Positions 11,479 through 24,965 of a DNA stretch of 64,000 bases are shown one piece after another. The stretch is from assembly GCA_000697665.1 (NCBI GenBank), contig KL197729.1:514121-578120 (forward strand). Direction: 5' to 3'. A program made the position numbers and the translations under genes. Each line of letters begins with the position of its first letter. The stretch's first letter is position 1. The stretch is from Jaapia argillacea MUCL 33604. Its lineage: Eukaryota; Basidiomycota; Agaricomycetes; Jaapiales; Jaapiaceae. Under the pieces are notes generated by a model. That model had not been told where the DNA came from. It was given only the letters and a program-made list of their open reading frames with translations, and ran no database searches.

Positions 11479-14400
11479 CTAGGCACCAGCGACACGGCTG
11501 GGATGGCGTGCAAGAACCTGGCCCGTCTGCTGAGCCTGGATACTGCTGAAACGTTGAAGCTCGGCGGGGTTCATCCTGATCTTCTGACCGAACCCAACCT
11601 TGCGGGCGGCGCGCCTAATGAAGGAGACACGATTGGAGTACAAGGACTCGTGGATGGAAGCAACGCGAGATTGAGTGCGAGTGAGAGGAACGCCTGAGGC
11701 ACCTTGCTTGATCTCTTGCATGGCGGCCTGTTGATGACGGTCGCGGAGGCGCTTGATGACAGTAGCCTTCATGGCGAACTTGATCCAGTCAAGAGGAATG
11801 AACCAGATGATGTTCTATAGAATTAAAGGTGAATACTAGTAAATCGTTGATGATAACAAAGCGACATACCCAGATCCAGACAATACCGATCCAACCACCC
11901 TCGATAGCATGGAGGCCGGTGAAGCCCCAGTTGCCGTACGCAGCGATGATGGTAGAAATGACCTGAGCAACGACGAAGGCACCCAACAGAGCATACGAAG
12001 GTCGCTCCATGAAGAACAGACCGTGCGAACGGGTGACGAAGATCAAAGCCTGAGAAATGACTGCAACTTGCAAGTAGACGATGGCGTGCAATTGGGGATC
12101 ATTGGCATGTGTAGGGTAGGGCCAGTTACCAGAGAGCGAGACATGGAACTTGTCTTGGAAGAAGGTGGTCTTCAAAATGATGGCGACAAGCGCAACGCTA
12201 GAACCAAAAAAATAAGTTCATATTCGACGAGGGAATTGTGAGGCACTTACGTGGATGCAGTGAGCCATAAGCCGTAAGCAACGGCATACGCAAAGATCTC
12301 AGACAGATCCCAACTATCGGGTGTCATCGAGGGCAAGACACGGTCAACGGAGAGGGTCATGATGGTACCGTCGTTGAGAAGGGCAATGACTAGGACCATG
12401 AAGGGAGGGAAGTCGAACTTGAAGGCAAACGCGAGAATGGCGAAGCAGACGACGATACGGATGGTGACGGCGCAGGCATAGATGGAGTAGTTCCTCATAC
12501 GTTGGAAGATGACACGAGATCCTCGAATGGCGTGAACGATGGTGGAGAGACCGGGTTCCGTCAAGACGATATCGGCGGCACCACGAGCAGCGTCAGTAGC
12601 ACCCTCGACAGCGATACCGACGTTGGCGCGGGACAAGGCAGGAGCGTCATTGGCACCGTCACCAGTCATGGCGCAAAGGTGACCAAGACCCTGGAGACGC
12701 TTGACAATCTCGTACTTGTGTTCGGGGAAGACTCCAGCGAAACCATCGGCATCCATAATCATCTCGTCGAGCGAAGCGTGCTTGGTTCCAGGGGCAGGTC
12801 CCTCCTTGAGAACCTTCGCAGGGTACATGTGGTCACCCAAACCAAGACGACGACCAGTCTCCTTAGCAATAGCGAGCTGATCACCGGTAACCATCTTGAC
12901 TTTGACACCGAGAGCGAGGGCATCGTCGATAGTCTGCTTGGTATCCTCGCGAGGGGGATCGAAGATGGCGAGAAGACCGATGAGTTCGAAGCCGTTACCC
13001 TCACCCTCAGGATCCTCTCCATCAAGCTCCTCGTAAGCAACTGCCAAGGCACGGAGACCACGCATAGCGAACTCCTCAACATCAGCCTCAAGTTTGTTCT
13101 CCAACTCCTCAGTCTTGTTGCGAGAGCAGAGCTCGATAACCATGCCGGTCATACCCTTGGTGACACGCTTGAGCTTGCCAGACGACTCCTCGCGGTAGGT
13201 GATCTCAGTACGTTTGTCGACGGGGTTGAAAGGCTTAAAATCGAGGAGTTTGATACCGGCACGAGCGCGACCGACATCACCGAGAGCGCCAACAACGCAC
13301 TGATCGATGGCATCCTGGTTCTCGGTACGGGAAGCGTAGGCGGCGAGGAGGATAACATCCTCAGCAGAGAAGGGGCCGTAAGTCTTGACGGTGGTGCGAT
13401 CGATGGTGAGCTTGTTGGTGGTCAAAGTACCGGTCTTATCGGAGCAAAGGATGGTGACACCAGCCAACTCTTCGATAGCGGTGATACGGGTGACGATGGC
13501 CTTGTGCTTGGCGAGCTGCTGAGCACCAACGGCGAGCGTGACGGAGAGGACGGTGGGCATGGCAATGGGAATACCACCGATCAAAAGCACCAGGATGTTG
13601 TCAAGACCGCGACGGTAGTTATACCTGAAACCAGCGTACAAGACGAGGATTTCGGCAATGACGAAAATACCGATGGAAACGAGACAGAAAGATCCGATTT
13701 GAGCGAGAATCTTCTGCAAGTGGCCAGTGGTATCGTCATCTTGACCGACGAGACCGGCAGCGCGACCGAAGAAAGTGTTAGGGCCAGTCGAGATGACGAC
13801 ACCCTCAGCTTCACCCTGCTTGCAAGTGGAGCCACTGAAGGTGATACAATTAGCCACGGCGTGGCGTCCGATCGAATAAGAGGAACTCACGAGAAACATT
13901 GATCTCCGGACTTCTTGCCTTGGGGCAACGACTCTCCAGTGAGAGCAGCCTGATCGATCGACACGTTGATAGCCTCGGTAAGACGACAATCGGCGGGGAC
14001 GATATCACCAATTTTGAACGAGATCATGTCACCAGGGACTAACTCAGCAGAGTCAACCTCCCTCCAAGTACCGCCACGCCTGACTTTGGCCTTGGGGGCG
14101 AGCGAGTCCATGAGGGCCTTGACAGCGTTACCAGCATTCCTCTCCTCGTAGAAACCGATAGCCGAGTTGACGAACAGTAAGAGGATGATACCGACGAAAT
14201 CCTCCCAATCCGGGGGACGGTGCTCGCCGTTCGAAAGAACGATAGCGACAAGGGCAGCACCTTCCATCACCCAAGACAAGGGATTCCACATGAAACCCAA
14301 GAACTATGGCGCCACATGAGACAAAGTTGATAGGGAACTGAAACAGGTCTCACCTGGAGGAACGCATTCTGCTCCTCGCTCTCGAGCTTGTTAGGACCGA

Positions 14401-14839
14401 AAATTTCCAGGCGGCGGGTAGCCTCCTGATCATCCAAACCATTCTCATCGCACTGAAGAAGTTTGAAGACGTCTTCAATGACGATGTTCTCCAAATCCAC
14501 CTTCTCCTTATCGTAGAGATCCTCCGCCTTCAGCTCAATCTAGATCAGGGGAGAGGAAAGCTCCCGTCAGTACCTGACCCTAGCATAGAGCGATTGAACG
14601 GATGAAACTCACCTGCGACATATCGACATTCGCATCTTTGGAGTGGCGCGAATATTAGCAACCTCATGACGTCAGGTCCAGTTGAAAGAAGCAGACTCAC
14701 GCGTAGCTTTTGTTTCCTCATGACCAAAGTCCTTGTACTCTCTCTTCTTCTTTTCTACAGTAGGAGAGATAGGGTCTTGCTCAGTGGGAGAGTCACCCTG
14801 GGCAGAGCCGGCCTCCTTTTCAGCGATGGGTTCCGACAT
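11479..14839 (-). CDS. PMA1: Plasma-membrane H+-transporting P-type ATPase
   Basis: Seven exons (14701-14839, 14613-14635, 14354-14539, 13891-14303, 12251-13834, 11870-12197, 11479-11814) give 1002 residues, the length expected for a fungal Pma1. The enzyme pumps protons out of the cell using ATP and powers nutrient uptake. The family motifs are all present: the actuator TGES, the phosphorylation site SDKTGTLT and the hinge [10 protein letters not shown]. Several hydrophobic membrane segments flank them. The N-terminus is acidic and charged ([12 protein letters not shown]). The C-terminal tail after the last membrane segment is basic and Gln/Arg-rich, ending HPSRVAGA; in relatives this tail is the auto-inhibitory region. 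A tiny 23-nt second exon is notable. A second Pma-type paralogue elsewhere cannot be excluded, so the symbol is by family. Confidence 0.95.
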
Positions 14840-17128
14840 ATTTGAGACTGCTGATACGGTGTACTGAGTTGGTGTCCGAGGAAGGGGGGGGGGGACGGGC
14901 GGTAGGGGGTAAACCCTTGGTGCACGATAGTCTTTCGCTAAAAAGCGAGGTAGACGACGGAGACGACGACGACGATGGAGGTGGTGGGGGAGGATGAAGA
15001 GTGGGAATTAGAGGTTGTTCACAGGTGGGTATTTATTCGAACAGGCCAAATGTAGGTTCGATCAAAAACCAAATATAGAACAACTGTAAGCCGCGGCTCG
15101 GCCGGATATCATTTCAAACACAGAATTTGCATGTCAGCCTTCGCATGTCCGAAAATCAGTCTGGAAATGACACAGCGCAATACGATCCTCCCGGGATTCG
15201 ATACGTTACAGGTCGGTAGAACACGTCTCGGGCACTCTCGTATCCATCTTCCATCGTCTTCGGCACCAGCCACCCTATCCCCGACTCTCATCGCCCCCCC
15301 CTTCCACCCTCAACATCCACCGCGCTCAAAGCAGTCAAGCCAACAGCGATAAATGATGCTAAAGCGGGTGTAGACTCGGCATTTTTCTTTATCCACATGG
15401 GTCCTAATGACATCGCAGGGGAGTCCATATATTCATTCGTGGGGCGGGCGTTTTCGAGTTTCGCTGCATTCGTAGCCGTATCTTCTCTTGACCCACAAAG
15501 GTACCAGTTGATTCGGATATCTGTTTCGCAAGCGATGATCACTTCGCAAATGTACGGCTCAGAACACGGGCATGAGAGTCACACGAGTTCCCTAGATTAA
15601 AACAATTCTCATATGGATACTCGCCACACCACGCAGCATTCTGCGCTATGCCACCACGAGTCCAAACCCTTTCAGCAGGCACCCTCTGCGGATCGAAACG
15701 GATCGTTGAAAGACCATGCAGGCTTGACAGAAGCGCCTTCGGCAAGCAAGCCAACCATGGTCCTCTTACATTGGGTTGCTCAGTCAGATTCGGTCACGAC
15801 TTCTCTCAGCAGCGAGGGATATTCGGAGACAACTATCCCAAACACCACCTATCGCACATGCCGGGCCCTTCCGCTACTGATCCGTTACTGGCATCCCTCG
15901 GCTGAGCTGGAATTTATCCTCCTGAGCTCTTTTCGCTGTACGTTTCCGCAACATCTCCTTATACCTGGCATCGTCAAGCTACATTGAGACCCTTGACTAC
16001 GGAGGGGGGTTGTAAGATTCGCGCCGGTTATTACCTAGCTATCAGCCATATATGTTTTGAACTGAGAAGGAGTTCGATCGCGGCTATATTCACCCCCCGA
16101 CTTCAGGTGCCTCGGCATCGGTCCAGTTCGCCACCCCAAACGACAACCGCCGTCCAAGACACTGCCATGCAAAGCAACTAGGGTGGCGTCTCCATTGATT
16201 CAATAAACCTAGTACATGTCCAATCGCAACTGGATGGCGAGGTACCCAAGGACCGACCATCCGCGTATCGTTTTCAAAATCTAGAAAGGGTATGTTCGAG
16301 ATTGACTCCAGATCTCCTTTTTCCATCACAACGAAAACCTCACAACGAGAAAAAAGACCCTCCATGCTTTTGTTTTGTTCTGGTTGTACGTTGTTCGTCT
16401 CGACCTTCCAAGGTCGAGGCGAAGGATGGTACTCCGTCTTTCCTTGCTCTCCCCATCGTTCAGGTATCCTCCGATGCAAGACAGGAAGATCGGGCCGGTC
16501 GAATTGTGGGAATTGTACCGGCTCGAGTTTAGGATGACGGTGACCTCATGCATGATGGAGCGAGAATCAAGCTCTTCTCTGCCCCGACTTCAAATCCCGC
16601 GATTTTGACCGCATTTCCCTTGCTCTTCGGCGGCGAGCGTGAGAGGTGCTGCGATGGAGGTGAGTGGGACGGACCCTTAGGAAGATATCGTACTCTGCAT
16701 TCCAAAACATCCATTCCGTCGATGTGAGTGAGCGGCCCGGGAGCAGTGAGTGAACCCTTGAGAGACTTTTTGTTGTACTTTTTGTGTTTCATGCGTGAGT
16801 AATCGCAGAACCAAGCATCGCTGCGATTTTATCTCCGACTGCGGCTTGTGGATCCTTGCCCAGGCCAAAAGCGCTCAAGATCGCTGTTCTTCGGCATTGA
16901 GGATGGTGAGGCCGGTGAGCTTGAATACAGAGGACGGCTCGAACTCCCTGGCCAATCGTTTAACATCGGTATCCGCCCCGACGTTAACGGCAGAAGCGGG
17001 GTTCTCAGTATCCCACCACAAGGCCGACGAAGGACGTGTGAAGCTAAACCCTTTCTTCCTCAATCTTTCACTCCTCGGCTGGCATTGCTTAGTTCAGGTC
17101 AAACGGCAACCCGTCATCCAATCGCAGA
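14840..17128. other. Divergent intergenic region between H+-ATPase and M20 genes
   Basis: This 2.3-kb region must hold the promoters of two divergently transcribed genes. Near the ATPase start it is rich in GACGACGAC-type purine repeats and short C/G runs. One minus-strand segment (16875-17063) has fairly coding-like codons, for example LAREFEPSSVFKLTGLTIL. It has no start, partner exon or recognisable domain, so I do not call it a gene. Confidence 0.5.
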
Positions 17129-19548
17129 ATGAGTCAACAAGCTGGATGTTTCAGTGGTTTGTTCAGATGGAAGCCGTCTAGAGCTTCCACGAGCCACGAG
17201 CAGTATACAACATCAGGGTCCAGTGAACGAGCTGCAGGAGGACCAGTGTTGGATATCAAGAATGACGAGGAGGAGAAGCATGACCATGTCCTCGTATGTT
17301 TTATTTTCTTCTCCACGTTCATATCAACATCCCTATCACCATTGCGGTGCACCCCTCCAACCCATCATATGATTGACTCATCGACTACGTTAAGATTGAC
17401 TCGATGATTTTTGCCTTTCCATCTTTTATTAGGCTGGATGTATCCACTACGCTTCATCCTGCGACTTCTCTGTCAAGAACGGGGCAGGACCACAGTGGTT
17501 ACTCCAAGGAGACGAGTCGGAAGTGCCTTTGCCTTTGTACTCGGAGCTGAATGAGAGTGGTAGGGATGATATCTTTAGGCCGGAGGTGATGAAGACTATT
17601 GAGGAGAGGATTGATGAACTTAGTCCGGAGTTGAGGAAGTTGAGTTTGCAGATCCATGGTGCGTCCAGTGTTTCGCTCTGGTAGGAGTATGGCTGACGAA
17701 CCTCAATTCCAGACCATCCCGAGATCATGTTCCAAGAAAAGTACGAGTTTCATTATCATCCTTGCCCGCCAATCCTAAACTGTGTCGCGTCAGATACGCC
17801 CATGACACCCTAACGGCGTTCATGTCTTCACACGGCTTCACCGTCACAAAACACTTCTGCTCTCTCCCAACTGCATGGCGAGCCGAGTATACCTACAAAA
17901 CAGGTGGACGGACCCTCGGTATCAACTCCGAAATGGACGCCTTACCAGAGATCGGACATGCATGCGGACACAACCTTATCGCCATCTCTGGCGTGGGTGT
18001 TGCACTCGCTGTAAAAACCGCACTGGAGAAACATGATGTTCCTGGAAGGGTGGTCTTACTCGGAACCCCTGGTATGCTACTCTCCTTCAAACTTGTACAA
18101 GGCGCGTGTTGATAAATGTTGCGTAGCTGAGGAAGGTGGGGCTGGTAAGGTCATCATGATCGAGGAAGGAGGGTATAAGGGTTTGGATGCTTGTATCATG
18201 TACGTTTACCTTTCTCGACTTCACCCTCGTCTCGTATTAATCTTCGTATAGGTGTCACCCAGGACCAGGACCAGCCCATTCAGTCGGCCTAGGATCATCT
18301 CTCGCAGTTCAAAACATCGAAGTTGAATATTTCGGTCATACGTAAGCACTCCTTATTCCTGTGCATATAGTCACTGAATATCGAATTGGTCCCTTATAGG
18401 GCCCATGCAAGTGCAGCACCTTGGGAAGGAACGAACGCTCTGGACGCTGCATTCTTAGCATACTCGAGTATCTCCGTGTTGAGACAACAAATCAAGCCAA
18501 CTCATCGTGTTCATGGGGTCATCAAAGGGAAAGACTTGGCAGCGAATGGTAAGATTATCCTTTCCCCACCCCTCCTATCTTTATTTTCCCCACTCGATAC
18601 TCAACCTTGTCTTGTGATGGACAGTGATACCGGATTACACAAAGATGCTATGGTTAGTCCGGGCACCAACTTGGGCGGAACTGGAGATCCTTCGGGAACG
18701 GGTTAAAGCTTGTCTCGAGTGAGTTTTACTTGTTCGCCTCTCATTCGGAGAGTTATTTCTGACGTTGATCGTGTTATCTAGGGCCGCGTCCCTAGCTACC
18801 TCATGCAAGATAGCGATGTCGTTTGGCCGAGGGACTTATGACCTTCGCCAAAATAGCGTACTCGGTGAGGGATTTACCTATCATAGTATGTCGCATGATG
18901 GGTTCCTGATCCCTTCTTTTTCCCCCTGCCACAAATCTTCCAGCCAGTAGTTTCGGAGATACTATCAAGGCGAGATACGGATGGTCTACAACCGACGCTG
19001 AAGGTGCCATAGGAGGATCCACAGATTTTGTGAGTTATTTCCAGTCTTTTTATCATAGTGGGCCTTGTCGCTTAACATCCAACTTCGCGGGAAGGGAAAT
19101 GTCACTTACGGTACGTCCTCGGCAGAATTATCTGATAAGTATTCCCTACTCACTCCTGGCATAGAAATGCCCGCGATTCATCCGTCATTTGGTAAGCTTC
19201 CTCACTTCCCCTCGTGTTTCGTACCTTGAGTACACCGTACCGGTGTTCTCGTGTAAGGTGCTTCCATGGACCCTCGCTGAACTTCTTGCACATGCACAGC
19301 TATTCCCACGGAACAAAATGGTGGTAATCACACTCGCGGCTTTACAGCAGCTGCTCGGACAATAACGGCTCATGAGATTTGTCTCACCGTCACTAAATCT
19401 CTGGCGTTGACTGGGTTCCGAGTTATTAACGACGACACTTTCTTCCACGGGGTGGGTCATTCATCTTTCTTGGGGGGACCATCAAAGTACTGACGACAAG
19501 GGTGTCCGCGTTTCTGGCCAGGCCAAACAAGCATTCGAGAATAGCTAA
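17129..19548 (+). CDS. M20-family metallo-amidohydrolase (PM20D2/AmhX-like)
   Basis: Fourteen exons sum to 1515 nt (504 residues), with every junction in phase: 17129-17293, 17433-17658, 17713-17740, 17794-18071, 18127-18199, 18252-18341, 18400-18548, 18625-18718, 18782-18864, 18944-19029, 19095-19110, 19165-19191, 19300-19451 and 19501-19548. The family hydrolyses amide bonds of N-acyl amino acids or dipeptides with a two-metal centre. Metal-binding landmarks are visible: [14 protein letters not shown], then AEEGGAGK, then the dimerisation-domain [16 protein letters not shown], and late NGGNHTRGF. An N-terminal extension of about 100 residues, Ser-rich and acidic, precedes the domain; no clear signal peptide is seen. 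One exon is only 16 nt. The gene converges on the RING gene, with about 310 bp between stops. The substrate cannot be told from sequence. Confidence 0.88.
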
Positions 19549-19856
19549 AGGAGATCGGTTGATCGAGCCGTGGAGTGTACAGGACATTTGTGTTACTACA
19601 TACACGTGTATATATGCACTTGGGAGATGGATGGATGGAGTGTGCGATAATGATGCGATAACAGAACAGATCATTGTGGCGGAGGATTTCGGGATACAAA
19701 TGGAGCACATAGAAAACGTATATCGTAGGGAATTTCTGCGGGGCGATGCGGAGGAAGATGCGAGAAGGAAATCAAGATGCTACAGTCTGGCTGGAGGGAT
19801 ACAAGAGTACAAGGGGAGAAGATGTCCGCGATAATAGGGTTGCGATGGCATTTCAT

Positions 19857-22800
19857 TCAAATTTCGGATGACAGAGAAGCTCGACAGAGAGGACAAGTCT
19901 GGCTCCTGGCAAGCCAAGGCCGTAAGCATCGTTCATGGAACCTAAGGAAGGAACACGAGACCTGGGGTTAGAGTGAGTCGTCGGCTAAGAGATAAGGGGA
20001 ACTCACGGGTGCGAGCAAGTTGATCCCATGGCCGCCCATTCCGACTGCTTGAACTGCGACAGACATATCCCACATCTATCAACGGAAATACCCAGTAACG
20101 ATAGTTTGACCTTGACACGTCCGTCCCTCGTCACGCGACGATGCTGAAGCTCGACCTTTCCAATCAAAGGAGCCATATCTGTCGCCCTAGGACGACCTTG
20201 CGCCCTAAGCCGGGGACTTGCAGGACCAAGTACATCCGAAACCAGTAAAAGAGTCTGTTTTACGAAGAATGTTAGATGTCATCTGTTCCAGACGAAACAG
20301 AATCAATCGAAGAAATACTTGCTTCGTAGTCCGACCCTGGTCTACCATTGTCGTCGCTCTCAAGGCGAGACACGAGGAGGTCAAGATCCGTGTAATGCGA
20401 GTAGCCGGTCGGCTGATGATTTCGCATCTGCATCGGAGGAGGGGGTGATGGATAACGGAACTCCCTCGGAGGGCTACGAGCAGCGGCCCGCGCTGCGTGG
20501 GGAGCTCCGAGGAATGCATGAGGTCCCAAGGTTGGAGGATCTTCGTCTACTTCCCCTGGATATCGAATTGATTCTGCGACGGGACTGCGAGGAGGGCTCA
20601 TGCTTCCAAAGATGTCCATCTGAGTAGGAGGTGGCGGAGATCGAGCTCGCATAAGGTTATACAAGGAAGGGTTGAACGGGAGAGGAAAAGGATCCGTCGG
20701 TCTTTGCGGACGTATAGTCCCGCTTGGAGAGATAGGAGGACATGGTAGCGGTCTACCAGGGTAGTGATAACCTCCTGTGCGAGTCGGTGAAGAAGGTGGG
20801 ATACTCCGTGCAGTCTGGAAAGAGGAAGCGGGAGAAGCAGGTTCATCAGAGACTGACGATTCTGAAGAAGGGCTGATGGGAGTCGGAGGACGAGGTGTAG
20901 CGAATGAGCGAGGTGGTAAATAGAATACAGATGACGATGGAGGTGGAGGTGGCTGCGGAACGCGAGAAACATGCGGCACAGGTGAGGAGGGCAGGTTAAA
21001 GGGTATGGGCCTTGGGGTACGATTGGAAGGAGCAGTGCTGATAGGTTCTCTGATCGTACTAGTTGGACTCATAGGGACACCCTCCTGTTCTGACGAACGA
21101 CGACTATCGATACTGCTATCCGAGGATCGCGTGATAAGCGATTCAGGTGAGTGACCAACACTATTTCGTTCGGGCTTAGATTTCTTCGAATGTCGTGGTG
21201 GGATAGGTGGAGGAGGCCCCTTCGACCTTCGACCTCTCTGCTCCGCACCTGGCTTCGCATCAGAGGATATCGAGGAACTTGATAAAGTAGTGGTGGATGC
21301 TGCGGCGTGAGGTTGTGACATACCCGCAGGATGGGAAGGGGGAGGCACAGGTGGCGGCGGCGGCGGTGGACGAGGCGGCTGTGCCAATACAGGGGGAGGA
21401 GGAGGTGCAGGCCTGTCTCGCATCGAACCAGTGTGTCGCAGAGCAGATTTGAGCGCTGGAGACCCACGTGGTGGACTAACTGATTTCCTAGCTTCTGAGC
21501 CTGCAGAAGGAGAACTCTGACTAGTACGACTGGAGGATGACTTTCCGGAAGTCAACATCCTTCTGAGCTTCGAAAGCCCCGGAGTAGATGAAGAAGTGGG
21601 GGAGGTAGGGGGAGAGGTAGGAGGAGATGTCGGCGGAGATGTCGGAGGTGTCATATAGGTTGATGGGGATGGAGACATCGGTCTCGGAGCCACCTTCTGG
21701 TCCGAGAGATGGTACTCTGGTGGCGAAGGGAACTCGAGGGTCAAGTCGAGAGGAGGTTCATCCTGAACGACCTCCCACGAGTCTAATGATTCTGGGTCCG
21801 ACGGATCCTTTTCCTTTTCCTTCTCTTTCTCCTTCTCCTTGCCCTTCCCCTTTGGACTATTAAATAGATGGAGGGAAGGAAAACTCTTCTTTCGTCCAGG
21901 AAATGGGAACGACTTGACCGTATTGGACGGGCTCTTCGGTCGATCACTGGGTCCTGGAGTAGATGGCTGCGATGACAGCCCGAATTGAAGGGAGAAAAGC
22001 GATGGAGATGACAGCGGTGATGAAGCACCGCTAAGATGGCGAGATGGTGATACAGATTTCTTGTTCAGATTCAAGCGCCGATTTACCAGAGGCGGCGTCG
22101 TGGAAGGAGCCCGAACACTTCTAGCATCCGAAGGGGTACCGGGGGCACCCATTGAAGCATCCTCCGAGCTTGAGTTCTCCTGAAGAGTGTCGGGAGATTG
22201 AACGGTGCCACAATGCCCGCATCGTCGCGCCAATTCATCCCGAGAAAGGCTTGCGGAACGACAAGATCCCATGTTTGAGAAACTTCGTTCCACCCCAGTT
22301 TGAAAGGATAGGACAGATTCACTCGCGACATGCCTCGCGAATTCTCTCTCCACTCGTTCGGGAAGGGGTACGCCCATCTGTCGGTCCTCGTCCCACTGGG
22401 TTTGCATAGCGTTAAGCGTCAATGTCTCGATACTCTCGTCATCCGACTCGGACTCGGAGGTGGAGTCTTGGGAAGATGATGAATGAGGGTTCGCAAGAGA
22501 CGATGGTCGACGAGATGAGAAAAACTCCTGACGAGTTGCAGGTGCTGAGTGTATTGTATTGGCTAGCGAGGCGGTAGATTGCATCCGTGAGAACGGAATG
22601 GCAAGGTCCGAAGCCGAGCCATTCGGTGAAGCTTCAGTTGGCCTAGAAGAAGGAGCGGCAGAGATAGCTTCGAGGAACGAAGGTGGAGGAGAGTCCGGGA
22701 TGGCAATACCTAACCAAAAGTGCATTAGAATATGAATGAAGGGAAGAAGGAAGGAAAGTAAAGGGATGTCCTACTCACTCTCGCACAAATCTCGAGGCCT

Positions 22801-23142
22801 CCACGTATCTTCCCTCGTTGCATGCGCCCGAACTGCATCAACACCTGGATCAGGAGCAACTACCTGCGGCGACGCAAGGCTGGGGGATGTCATGGGCGAC
22901 ATTGCGCGCCCCCTGTCCGATTGGGTGGATCTGACCCTTTCCATCCTAAGCTTTCCCTTCCCATCCTTCTTCTTCCCATTTGCCTTGCGCACCCTCCCGG
23001 CATTCTCTGGCGGTATGAGAGTTATCTGACCATGGTGAGCAACCTGATGGGTGAGATAGGGGGCAACTTGAATAGGATCTGGAACTCTTGGAGAGTTCTG
23101 CGCTGAACGACGAGGGGATTTGGTGGACTGCGCTGGAGACAT
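19857..23142 (-). CDS. Large Pro/Ser-rich protein ending in a RING-H2 finger
   Basis: Four exons (22779-23142, 20299-22709, 20007-20254, 19857-19941) sum to 3108 nt, or 1035 residues. The first 925 residues are low complexity: Ser/Pro-rich, with a PPTSPPTSPPTSPPTS tract, a KEKEKEKEKEK run, and polyproline stretches of the SH3/profilin-ligand type. An isolated CGHCG pair lies near residue 300. A 44-nt intron (20255-20298, acceptor AAAACAG, branch ATCTAAC) removes an in-frame stop and joins in phase to the last two exons. These encode a RING-H2 finger: CGICLSQF, then CSHPFHERC, then CPLC. RING-H2 proteins are usually E3 ubiquitin ligases; that role is inferred. Without this splice the message would end at 20272, so alternative splicing could make a finger-less form. 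Confidence 0.8.
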
Positions 23143-24465
23143 CGTCGCAATGAGGCAGGTGCCCAGCAGCCACACATGCTGATCGAGGATGGTCAGTATT
23201 GATGTTTGTACTTGTTTCAATTTTGACGGAAATGGAATCCACGCGTCGATCCAAGAATTTTTGGAGCATCTATCGAGCGTCCATTTTAATTTTTAATCTT
23301 GTCGACGTCCAGAACGCCACGATGACCCGGGATATAGCTGAGAGAATTGAACCATCAAGTCATTTTGCACAGGAAGCCTGAGGGTGGGAGGCCTGCCATT
23401 ATCGAGTTGGCCAGGTGCAGCTCTATTCGCATACAGTGGGTTCGGTACGAAGGTAAGGGACACCACATCGTCGGCCGAGCAGGAAATATGCGTATGTGGT
23501 TCAGAGTTCAGAGGCTCTGGGATATGAACACGGTTGGTAGGTCGTGAAATCGGCAGGTCATAGTAGCAGGAGAACGTGGGTTTAATTCCGTTGACCGACC
23601 ACTTTCAAATTTATCTCGGCGCTCCCTGGACCATCATGAACTTGCCAAACTTTTCGACAGGCTCGCTCATTGGTGAGCCTCCACCTGCGATTGTCCTCAC
23701 GATTCATTCAACCGATACACAAGAATCAGCTTCGGTGAATGTTCAATCCAACGAGGCTCACACTGCGCATGTAGACTGCTCTTCCGAGCCTTCAACGCCT
23801 CGTTCAAGGGCGATCAGAACTCGCCTTTCGCACAACTCACTGCTGCCCGCGAAGGCTCGAGTTGCTCGAAGACAACCTCTCTCTGTATCTGCTGCTGAGC
23901 CTTGGCGCGTATCCCTGCCATTGCGCAGTTCTTCGAATCGATGCTCCAAATCTTTGATCAGGTTATCGTCCTGAATTAAAGTATATCGTTACTCGAGTGG
24001 AGCAATGTTTTTCCTCGCCTCATCATCTAGGCTTAGGCTGGAGATTCCGAGATATGATGACACTGCGATCTTTCCCTGCGGAACCCCTTCCTTGAACCCG
24101 ATCCAGTCCGTGACTTTCATCCTCTATGGCTATAAAAGGCTTGTTCTGCGCTTCGAAAACACCATCGACGACCCAGCCCTCCCAAAAAGAGGTGTTGGTG
24201 GATGCACCACCCATCTTTTCTTGCCAAATATCTCGAATCCCACTCGAATCATCTTCTCGCTAAGGCATCTCTCGGTGGTCGCTCCAAATGGAATGTCTCT
24301 TTTCGACCACGAAACCCTGGCAAAACGGGCGGCTCGAAACTTTCCTTTCCTTGTGCTTTCGCTGAATTGCGCAGTGAGGCAGAGGATAGGGTATGGGTCT
24401 ATCTTCTTTCAAGGAGGTAAGGTTCGACCCATGAAGAGAGGGCGACGGAGTGACTCTGATTAAAC
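23143..24465. other. Intergenic stretch upstream of the RING gene
   Basis: No gene is supportable here. A minus-strand piece near 23760-23960 (EHRFEELRNGRDTRQ) looks charged and helical but lacks start, splice partners or homology that I recognise. The part next to 23142 is presumably the RING-gene promoter. Confidence 0.4.
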
Positions 24466-24965
24466 GGGTGGAGAGGTTGACTTTCTCGGAGATTCCGCTC
24501 ATACGATGCCACCCTGCTCTGGACAGCACCAGCGGATTCCTGTACTCTGGCAATTCTTCCCGGACATTATTTCACTCGCATCCCTGATCGCGCTCGTGCC
24601 AGGAGAGCGGCGCATACAGAAGCGATGAAACTCCCTCTTGAAGACTACTCTGCCATTCGACAGTGGAGGATTGAGAGTGTAAGTAGCGGCGATGGCTAGG
24701 AAACGAGGTCATGGGAAGGAGGAGGTAAGCTCTCGGCAGTGCCGGGTGAGAGATTGGGCGGTTTTGGGAAGATATAATTCGATGCCTGAAAGATGGGGAG
24801 GAATGATGAATGGGTACAATGTGGAGGAGGATGTTGAACGCAAGCGGAACTATACCTCCTCGTAGAGGATGACGTCACATCTATTGGTTAATTCTTTCGT
24901 CGTCTCCTTTTGTCCTTGATTTGAGTATCGTACTGGTAAGTCCAAGTAGTCGTAACCATCTCAAA
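24466..24965 (+). repeat. Orphan copy of the unit-A 3' flank
   Basis: This stretch matches 29815-30330 (the DNA just after the unit-A zinc-finger gene) in the same orientation. Shared landmarks include GGAGATTCCGCTCATACGATG against GGAGATTTCGCTCACACGATG, and CAGCACCAGCGGATTCCT in both. It is followed after about 300 bp by unit A. It looks like the 3' end of a further, now lost, upstream unit. Confidence 0.75.

Noticed and set aside
12502-13902. 466-codon open frame on the plus strand inside the H+-ATPase gene
   Set aside because: It lies antisense to the ATPase exon with the P-type motifs. Its composition is the mirror of that exon's biased codons, and no domain is visible.
20272-22725. Proline-rich frame as a complete stand-alone gene
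   Set aside because: An upstream exon (22779-23142) and the downstream RING exons join in phase with good splice sites, so the frame is only the middle of a larger gene.
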